Positions 58,091 through 64,000 of a DNA stretch of 64,000 bases are shown piece after piece. Each line of letters opens with the position of its first letter. The first letter of the stretch is position 1. Under the pieces are notes generated by a model. That model did no database searches, had not been told where the DNA came from, and saw only the letters and a list, made by a program, of their open reading frames with translations. The stretch is from the NCBI GenBank assembly GCA_040388535.1, contig JAZKBR010000002.1, positions 701,284-765,283 of the forward strand. Direction: 5' to 3'. The stretch comes from Gemmatimonadota bacterium. GTDB taxonomy: Bacteria > Gemmatimonadota > Gemmatimonadetes > Gemmatimonadales > GWC2-71-9. The translations under genes and the position numbers were made by a program.

Positions 58091-58297
58091 TCAGCCTCCC
58101 TTCGGCTCGCAGCCGAGCAGTCGGAACCGGCCGAGGATCCGCTCGAGCGGACAGAAGCCGGTGAGGCTCGACTGAAAGAGGTTGAATCCGACAAACGCCG
58201 TGAAGCAGAACCAGGCGGGATTCACCCAGACTCCCAATGCCACCGACAGCATCACGAAGATGCCGGCGATTCGCCGTATGATCGCATCCTTGCACAT
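58091..58297 (-). CDS. DUF2892 (YgaP-type) membrane protein
   Basis: The 68-residue product has two short helices, RIAGIFVMLSVALGVWV and PAWFCFTAFVGFNLFQSSLT, followed by GFCPLERILGRF, the signature of DUF2892 / YgaP transmembrane domains. YgaP joins this domain to a rhodanese and is controlled by the ArsR protein YgaV, which fits the neighbouring ArsR gene. It is the last gene of the RND operon, 21 bases after the pump gene. Confidence 0.87.
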   Translation of the reverse strand: MCKDAIIRRIAGIFVMLSVALGVWVNPAWFCFTAFVGFNLFQSSLTGFCPLERILGRFRLLGCEPKGG

Positions 58298-58318
58298 GGT
58301 TTCCTCTCCGATAGCCGG

Positions 58319-61300
58319 TTATTCGCCTGAGGACGTGGTCATTTCCCGACGGCGGAGCTGCCAGTAGAGCAGCGGTACCACCACCATCGTCAGCAGGGTC
58401 GCCACGATCGCACCGCTCATCAGCGCTACGGCGAGCCCCTGGAAGATCGGGTCCAGCACCATCACCAGCCCACCGATAATTACAGCCGCGGCCGTGAGCG
58501 CGATGGGACGGAATCGCACCGTTCCCGCTTCGATCACGGCGTCGCGCAGCGGCACACCGCGCGCCTCGGCCAGCTGAATGAAGTCCACCAGCAGAATCGA
58601 GTTGCGCACGCTGATTCCCGCGAGCGCGATCATCCCGATCATTGATGTCGCCGTGAAGAACGCCCCGGTGATGGCGTGTCCGGGGAGAATGCCGATGAGA
58701 GTGAGCGGAATCGGGGCCATGATCACCAGCGGGATGGTGAACGACTGGAACCAGCCCACCAGCAGCACATAGATCAGCAGCAGGACCCCCGCGAAGGCGA
58801 TCCCCAGATCACGGAACACCTCAATGGTGACCTGCCACTCGCCATCCCACTTGAGGGCGGTCTCGTCGAGGCGCGTCGGCGCGGTGGCGTTGTACCGCGC
58901 GATCGTCGCCCCCGGCTGCCGGAGCGAGTCGAGGCGGCGGTTGAGCGCCAGAATGGCGTAGACCGGCGACTTGATCGTGCCTGCGACTTCCCCCGTCACG
59001 TAGATCACGGGCCGAAGATTCTTGCGCATCCGGACGGGAAGACGGGTAGTCGAGTCGACCGTGACGAATCGTGCGAGCGGGGTAGCGCCGTGGGAAGTGG
59101 CGACCGGAACGGCGAGCAGTGCCTGCACGTCACTCCGTCGATTGCGATCCAAGCGGGTGACAATATCGACGCCCTCACGCGAGGTCGGCGCCGTCGCGGA
59201 TCCGGCATTGGCGCCCGAGAGCGCGAGCGTGAGCACTTGCGAGATCTGCTCAACAGTGACCCCGGCATCAGCCGCGCGGGCGCGATCGACACGGAAGCGC
59301 AGCCGACCTTGCGGCGCGACCACGCTCCAGTCGACGTCCACCACACCTGGGGTGGATTCCATGATGGCCTTCACACGCGTTGCGGCTGCCAGCCGGGCGC
59401 TGTCATTGGCGGCATACACTTCGGCCACCAGCGTCGACAGCACCGGCGGACCCGGCGGAATTTCGGCGATCTTGGCGTTGGCTCCGAACTCGCGCGCGAT
59501 GGAATCGACGGCGAACCGGACTCCCACGGCGATGTCGTGACTCTGCCGGTGGCGATCCCCCTTGGGCAGGAGGTTCACCTGCACGTCGGCGACATTGGCA
59601 CCGCGGCGGAGGAAGTAGTGCCGCACCAGGCCATTGAAATTGAACGGCGCGGCGGTGCCGGCGTAGGTCTCGGTGCTCACGACTTCCGGGACGGTCCGCA
59701 GCCAGGTGGCGACTGCGCTTGCGGCTGCATTCGAGCGCTCCAGCGTGGTCCCTTCCGGAAGATCGAGGATGACCTGGAACTCCGACTTGTTGTCGAAGGG
59801 CAGCATCTTCACCTCGACCACCTTCACCACCACCAGTCCGATCGAGAGCAGCAACAATGCGCCGATGCCGGCATAGAATGCCTGCCAGGATCTTTTGCGT
59901 TCCATCAGCGATGTCATGAGTCGGGCGTAACCGGTGGCGAAGCGGCTGGCCGCCTTTCGTGCGCGCGACCCCTCTGCCACCGAGGGCACCGTGTGCACAT
60001 GTCCCCTGAGCACGCGCAGGGCGAGATACGGCGTGATGATGAAGGCGACGCCGAGGGAAGCGAGCATTGCGGCAGATGCTCCCACCGGAATCGGACGCAT
60101 GTACGGCCCGTTCATTCCGGTAACGAGCGCCATCGGCAGGATTGCCGCAATGACCGCGAAGGTGGCCAGAATGGTCGGATTGCCGACTTCATCCACTCCC
60201 TCGATGGCAGCCGCTTCCGGTGAACGATCCCCCATCTGCATGTGACGGTAGATGTTCTCCACGACGACAATGGCATCATCGACCAGGATGCCGATCGAGA
60301 AGATCAGCGCGAAGAGCGTGATCCGGTTGAGTGAGTACCCCAGCGCATAGTAGACGAAGAGCGTCAGCGCGAGGGTCACCGGTACCGCCACCAGCACTAC
60401 TGCTGCCTCGCGCCAGCCAAGAAAGATGCCGACGAGCGCCGTCACGGAGAGGGTGGCAAGGAGCAGATGGAGAATCAACTCGTTGGCTTTCTCGCTTGCC
60501 GTTTCGCCATAGTTGCGGGTGACATCGACGGCGATGTCCGCTGGCAGGAGCCGCAGACGCGCTTGCGCCATCCGGGCCAGCGCAGCACGGGCGACATCGG
60601 TGGCGTTGACGCCGGGCCGTTTCGCGATCGCGAGCGTGACCGCTGCTTCCTCGGCCGTGCCACGTGCGGCGTGCGTGACATAGTCGGTGGCCTCGCCCGG
60701 CGCGACTGTGATAGTGGCGACATTGCGCAGATAGACCGGCCCTCCGCGGTTGGCCACCACGACGTCGCCCGCATCGGCCGCGGTGCGGATCGGTGCGCCG
60801 ACGGTCACGAGCATCACCTGATCTGCCGCGGCGAATTCTCCTGCGGAGAGCTGCAGATTCCCGGCGCGCAGTGCCTGCATCACTTCTCCGGGCGTGACAC
60901 CGCTGGCCGCGAGGCGCTCGGGGTCGAGGGTTACGCGAAGCTGCGTCGGCTTCCCGCCGATCAGTTCGATGTGCGCCAGGTCGGGAATGGTGGCGAGCTC
61001 ATCGGCGAGGTGCGCCGCCACGGTCCGGAGCGCATCGGAGCTGTAGCGCGTACTGTGCAGCGTAAGGGCCAGGATCGGTACGTCATCGATCGAATGCGGC
61101 TTCACGAGCGGTGGCAGCGCACCAGGAGGCGCCAGATCGGCGGCGGACGCGAGCTTGGTGAAGACGCGACTGGCGGCGCGATCCTGATTCTCGCCAACCT
61201 TGAAGCGCACGGTGACCAGCGTCATCCCTTCGCTCGCCATCGCGTAGACATACTCCATGCCCGGGATCTCCCACATCAGTTTCTCGATCGGGCGGGTGCG

Positions 61301-61495
61301 CTGATTCTCGACTTCCTCGGGGGAGGCGCCGGGGTACGCGGCGATGACGTCGATCATCGGTACCGAGATCTGCGGCTCCTCTTCCCTCGGCGTGGCGATG
61401 ATCGCAAGCACGCCAACCGCAAGGGATGCGATAGTCACGAGCGGCGTCAGCTTCGACCGCAGGAATGCGGCGGCCATCCGGCCTGCAATGCCCAT
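58319..61495 (-). CDS. RND efflux transporter, inner-membrane pump
   Basis: The 1058-residue product has the normal RND length. The two-fold pattern is visible: N-terminal helix, porter region with FYPGASPEEVE-like AAYPGASPEEVENQRTRPIE, central helices with GYSLNRITLFALIFSIGILV followed by DDAIVVVENIYRHM (proton-relay Asp pair), second porter half, and the final helices (FTATSMIGMIALAGISVRNS, LLVDFIQLAEARG, VRFRPIALTAAAVIIGG). The start is ATG 61495, with TTG 61501 overlapping the adaptor stop as an alternative. It exports drugs, metals or other toxic compounds with the adaptor and TolC protein just upstream. Confidence 0.95.
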   Translation of the reverse strand: MGIAGRMAAAFLRSKLTPLVTIASLAVGVLAIIATPREEEPQISVPMIDVIAAYPGASPEEVENQRTRPIEKLMWEIPGMEYVYAMASEGMTLVTVRFKVGENQDRAASRVFTKLASAADLAPPGALPPLVKPHSIDDVPILALTLHSTRYSSDALRTVAAHLADELATIPDLAHIELIGGKPTQLRVTLDPERLAASGVTPGEVMQALRAGNLQLSAGEFAAADQVMLVTVGAPIRTAADAGDVVVANRGGPVYLRNVATITVAPGEATDYVTHAARGTAEEAAVTLAIAKRPGVNATDVARAALARMAQARLRLLPADIAVDVTRNYGETASEKANELILHLLLATLSVTALVGIFLGWREAAVVLVAVPVTLALTLFVYYALGYSLNRITLFALIFSIGILVDDAIVVVENIYRHMQMGDRSPEAAAIEGVDEVGNPTILATFAVIAAILPMALVTGMNGPYMRPIPVGASAAMLASLGVAFIITPYLALRVLRGHVHTVPSVAEGSRARKAASRFATGYARLMTSLMERKRSWQAFYAGIGALLLLSIGLVVVKVVEVKMLPFDNKSEFQVILDLPEGTTLERSNAAASAVATWLRTVPEVVSTETYAGTAAPFNFNGLVRHYFLRRGANVADVQVNLLPKGDRHRQSHDIAVGVRFAVDSIAREFGANAKIAEIPPGPPVLSTLVAEVYAANDSARLAAATRVKAIMESTPGVVDVDWSVVAPQGRLRFRVDRARAADAGVTVEQISQVLTLALSGANAGSATAPTSREGVDIVTRLDRNRRSDVQALLAVPVATSHGATPLARFVTVDSTTRLPVRMRKNLRPVIYVTGEVAGTIKSPVYAILALNRRLDSLRQPGATIARYNATAPTRLDETALKWDGEWQVTIEVFRDLGIAFAGVLLLIYVLLVGWFQSFTIPLVIMAPIPLTLIGILPGHAITGAFFTATSMIGMIALAGISVRNSILLVDFIQLAEARGVPLRDAVIEAGTVRFRPIALTAAAVIIGGLVMVLDPIFQGLAVALMSGAIVATLLTMVVVPLLYWQLRRREMTTSSGE

Positions 61496-61497
61496 GA

Positions 61498-62508
61498 TCA
61501 ACGCCCTCCGTCGAGGACGCGCACGCTGTCGCCAGCCGCCAGCCCCGAAAGCACTTCGACGAAGCGACCAATGCTCCCGCCGAGGGTGACCCAGCGAAGA
61601 CCGCCGGAGGCGGTGTGCACGCCGACGAGATCGCCCTGACGCACGACGGCCGCATCAGGGATCAGCAAGGCCCGACGCCGACCCTGCGGCAACGCGATGG
61701 TTGCGGCACTTCCGCTCAGGAAACGACCGGCAGGATTCCGGGTCAGCGCATTGACGGTGTAGAGATTGGGGCCGGAGGGAACGACACCCTCAACCGTCGC
61801 TGTGGTCGCCGTATCCCCGATCGTGACCATGACTGCGGCGCCACGTCGCAGGCCACGGATCGCATCGGCCGCTACCTGCACAACGACGCGGAGAGTGGTG
61901 GCATCCTCCATCGTGATCAGTGGTGCACCGGGTGAGGCGAAGGCGCCGGGATCGACGAAGCGATGCGTCACCACTCCCGTGAACGGCGCACGCACGGCCG
62001 CGTACGACGTTGTCGCCGCAAGTTCCGACGCCATGCCGTTTGCGGACGCGACCGCCGCGTTCGCGCGGGAGAGCGCCGCCTCGGCCTGATCGAGCTGCGA
62101 CCGGGTGGCCGCACTGTCCGCGTAGAGCGCGCGGATCCGGCTTGCATGAACGCTCGCCTCGCGCTGACCGGCGTCAGCGGCGACCGTGCCGGCATCGACT
62201 TGCACCCGCCGCGCCTCGAGATCGCGGGCATCGAGGCGAACCAGGAGTTGTCCCGCGACGACGCGATCACCTTCCTCGGCGCTGACGCTGTTCACTGTGC
62301 CCATCAGCCTGGTGCTGAGTGTTGCCTGGCGCAGCGGTTCGGCGCTGCCGTTCGCCACGTAGGCATCGGTGATCATGGTGTCGAGCACGGCGACGGGTGT
62401 GCCGCGCACCGGCGCCTGCCCGGCGGGGGCCGGTGCGACCTCCCTGCCACAGGCGGCGAGTAGCAGCGTCGCAAGGATCGTGGTTGCGAGGCGGGGCATC
62501 GTCGGCAT
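61498..62508 (-). CDS. RND periplasmic adaptor (membrane fusion) lipoprotein
   Basis: The 336-residue product has a lipoprotein signal (RLATTILATLLLAACGREV). Lipoyl half-motifs (VNSVSAEEGDRVVAGQLLVR, AAVRAPFTGVVTHRFVDPGA) flank a helical hairpin (LYADSAATRSQLDQAEAALS). A beta-barrel with LRVVVQVAADAIRGLRRG and a membrane-proximal domain complete the HlyD/AcrA form. It links the pump to the outer-membrane channel. One base separates it from the TolC stop upstream, and its own stop overlaps the pump start. Confidence 0.95.
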   Translation of the reverse strand: MPTMPRLATTILATLLLAACGREVAPAPAGQAPVRGTPVAVLDTMITDAYVANGSAEPLRQATLSTRLMGTVNSVSAEEGDRVVAGQLLVRLDARDLEARRVQVDAGTVAADAGQREASVHASRIRALYADSAATRSQLDQAEAALSRANAAVASANGMASELAATTSYAAVRAPFTGVVTHRFVDPGAFASPGAPLITMEDATTLRVVVQVAADAIRGLRRGAAVMVTIGDTATTATVEGVVPSGPNLYTVNALTRNPAGRFLSGSAATIALPQGRRRALLIPDAAVVRQGDLVGVHTASGGLRWVTLGGSIGRFVEVLSGLAAGDSVRVLDGGR

Positions 62509-62509
62509 C

Positions 62510-63856
62510 TCAATTCTCCAGCTGGGTAAGGTCCGTGAGGTCGTCGCCTGACGCGAGCCGTGCTGCCGCGACGGCGACTATGACCTGATAGCGCGCGGTG
62601 GCGAGGCCGAGTCGGGTTTCGTTTTCAACGGTCGCGGCGCTGAGCAATTCGGCGATGGTCGCAAGGCCGCCGTCGTACTTGCGGGCGACGATGCGGTGCG
62701 CTTCGGTCGCCTGCGCGAGGGATGTGCTCGCGATATCGAGCTGGGCCACTGCCACGGCGACCATCGTCGTGGTGGCGGATAGCTCCAGCCCGGCTCCGGC
62801 CTGGGCTGCGTCAAGGGCCGCGCGTGCGCTCACCGCCCGACCACGGCTCGCTTCGCGATCGGCGATCTGCGCAGCGCCTGTGAACGGCGACCACGACGCC
62901 ATCACGCCAATCGTGTAACTGCGGCGGCCACCGAAGAGCCGGTCGGTGCTATTCCAGTCGGAGCGCCCGAAGCCGTTGAGTCGCGGGAGGTAGCCGGCGC
63001 TGGCGCGACGACCATCACGGTCGGCCGCCTCGAGGCCGAATCGTGCAGCGGTCACGTCCAGGCGCGTGGTGGCGGAATCGGTCGTGATTCGACCTGCGAT
63101 GGCGTGAACCCGAGGCGCCGCCGGCAGCGAATCGGGGAGCACGAATGCGGTATCGCCCGGTTGGCCGAGGAGAAGTGCCAGCCTCTCGCGCGCGATGAGG
63201 GCATTGCCACGCGCCCCGATCAGTTGCGCCTCGAGCCGCCCCTGCTGGACTGAGGCAAGGAGCGCGTCAGAGCGGGTAGCGAGGCCGTTTCCCACCATCG
63301 ACTCGGCCTGGCGCAGATGCGCCCGCGCGGCGGTCACCGCCGCCTCGAGCGTCTGGATTTCCTCGCGGGCGAGGATGGCGGCGAAGTAGGCGCGAGTGAC
63401 ATCGGCCCGAGTGCTGGCGCGGATCCATCCCGCGTTGGCCCGGGCTGCATCGGTGAGTCGCAAGGCGACCGAGCGGCCAAGGAACGCATCGGCGTTGAAG
63501 AGCGGGACCTCCGCGACGATGCTGGCGCGCCAGTTTGTCACCGGATCGGGGGAGTTGAGGCTCGATGGATTGAAGGAGGCCGCGGACACCAGCCGTTGCT
63601 CGAGCGTGTATCCGAAGGCACCCAGCGGATCATCGGTCCGGGCGACTCCACCTTCGACCCGCACGGAGGGGAGGATGCCCTGGAGCGCCGCAGTGACCTG
63701 AGCGGCCTGCGCCCGGCTGGCACCGTCGGCGATCCGGTTCGCGAACGCTGCGGTATCGGCGCGCCGGAACGCCTCGGCCAGGGACAAGGGCCCCTGGGCC
63801 GTCGCGGGGCTGGCGACCGCGATGAGGAGGGCGGGGAGCAGGGCAGATCGGTGCAT
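62510..63856 (-). CDS. TolC-family outer-membrane efflux protein
   Basis: The 448-residue product has a signal peptide (ending ATAQG). Two repeats of the OEP domain are seen, each with long Ala-rich coiled helices (EIQTLEAAVTAARAHLRQAE, ALLASVQQGRLEAQLIGARG, AARARALDAA-type stretch) and short strands (WRASIVAEVPLFNADAFLGR, SYTIGVMASWSPFTGAAQIA). It is the first gene of the operon TolC, adaptor, pump, DUF2892. The promoter must lie in 63857-64000, where a palindrome is present. Confidence 0.93.
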   Translation of the reverse strand: MHRSALLPALLIAVASPATAQGPLSLAEAFRRADTAAFANRIADGASRAQAAQVTAALQGILPSVRVEGGVARTDDPLGAFGYTLEQRLVSAASFNPSSLNSPDPVTNWRASIVAEVPLFNADAFLGRSVALRLTDAARANAGWIRASTRADVTRAYFAAILAREEIQTLEAAVTAARAHLRQAESMVGNGLATRSDALLASVQQGRLEAQLIGARGNALIARERLALLLGQPGDTAFVLPDSLPAAPRVHAIAGRITTDSATTRLDVTAARFGLEAADRDGRRASAGYLPRLNGFGRSDWNSTDRLFGGRRSYTIGVMASWSPFTGAAQIADREASRGRAVSARAALDAAQAGAGLELSATTTMVAVAVAQLDIASTSLAQATEAHRIVARKYDGGLATIAELLSAATVENETRLGLATARYQVIVAVAAARLASGDDLTDLTQLEN

Positions 63857-63892
63857 GGTCGACTCCGGGGCGCAGGGCGCAAACTACTCAAT

Positions 63893-63904
63893 AACTATAT
63901 AGTT
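63893..63904. promoter_or_regulatory. Palindrome AACTATATAGTT, probable operator of efflux operon
   Basis: A 12-base perfect palindrome lies 37 bases upstream of the TolC start, in an AT-rich patch within GC-rich surroundings. It could be bound by the ArsR protein encoded at the other end of the locus; this is inferred from position. Confidence 0.7.
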
Positions 63905-63946
63905 GATAATGATGCGCAGCAACCCGGCGGGAGGCGACATCAGACT

Positions 63947-63988
63947 TGGGGAAGGGGGAAGGGGGAAGGGGGAAGGGGGAAGGGAGAA
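63947..63988. repeat. Heptamer tandem repeat, unit GGGGGAA
   Basis: Four perfect GGGGGAA units with a partial unit before and GGGAGAA after, about 90 bases upstream of the TolC start. It is the same unit as at 13363-13391 in the opposite orientation. The array runs nearly to the window end, so its full extent and the next gene are unseen. Confidence 0.88.
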
Positions 63989-64000
63989 GAGACGAGGGGG

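Overview
The window reads as chromosome of a GC-rich bacterium, most likely a member of the Gemmatimonadota (inferred from gene content, not from a marker gene). Pointers are the mid-60s GC coding sequence, many Ser/Thr kinases fused to TolB/PD40 beta-propellers, a PadR/ADOP-type FtsX permease pair, several '6-bladed beta-propeller' and TonB-C proteins, M28 and S41 peptidases and the near absence of long intergenic gaps. I saw no rRNA or tRNA genes and no CRISPR array.

Layout. 1-1890 is a foreign-looking patch: the tail of an IS1-type transposase, a small gene followed by a GNAT acetyltransferase, and about 600 bases of AT-rich, palindrome-rich non-coding DNA. 1888-21216 is housekeeping and envelope sequence: secreted TonB-C domain proteins, membrane proteins of unknown role, PD40, Kelch and NHL-like propellers, an M28 peptidase, a class-C beta-lactamase-like hydrolase, a class V aminotransferase, a LytS/LytTR two-component pair, a LysE exporter and a BtuB-like receptor with an overlapping GNAT gene. 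21304-22586 holds a TetR regulator with a clear promoter and operator and a MOSC protein.

22599-45946 is the centrepiece, a block on the minus strand of seven receptor-like Ser/Thr kinases. Three pairs overlap by ATGA. At the downstream end lie a small secreted protein and a PP2C phosphatase; at the upstream end an M28 peptidase is one base from the first kinase. The block is interrupted by a nitroreductase gene, the orphan C-terminal tail of a lost kinase paralogue, and a REP-associated transposase (RAYT) between two direct copies of a BIME-like repeat. A third, solo copy of that repeat lies elsewhere in the block.

46219-63856 carries a GH13 glucan enzyme with a secreted partner, two small membrane proteins, a likely nitrosative or nitro-compound stress module (Rrf2 regulator with three cysteines and a perfect operator, divergent from a nitronate monooxygenase-like gene and a four-helix haem-copper-oxidase-like protein), PadR plus ADOP permease, a CatE-like double-VOC dioxygenase, an S41 peptidase, and an ArsR / DUF2892 / RND efflux locus (TolC, adaptor and pump in one operon).

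The pattern that crosses the whole window is a family of intergenic tandem repeats with a strict 7-base period but different unit sequences (GGATGAT, GACAGAT, GGGAGAA, GGGGGAA, AGAGACT). They sit at gene ends and in promoter gaps, reach into the ends of some genes, and in one place form a 30-base perfect inverted repeat that holds both stop codons of two convergent genes.
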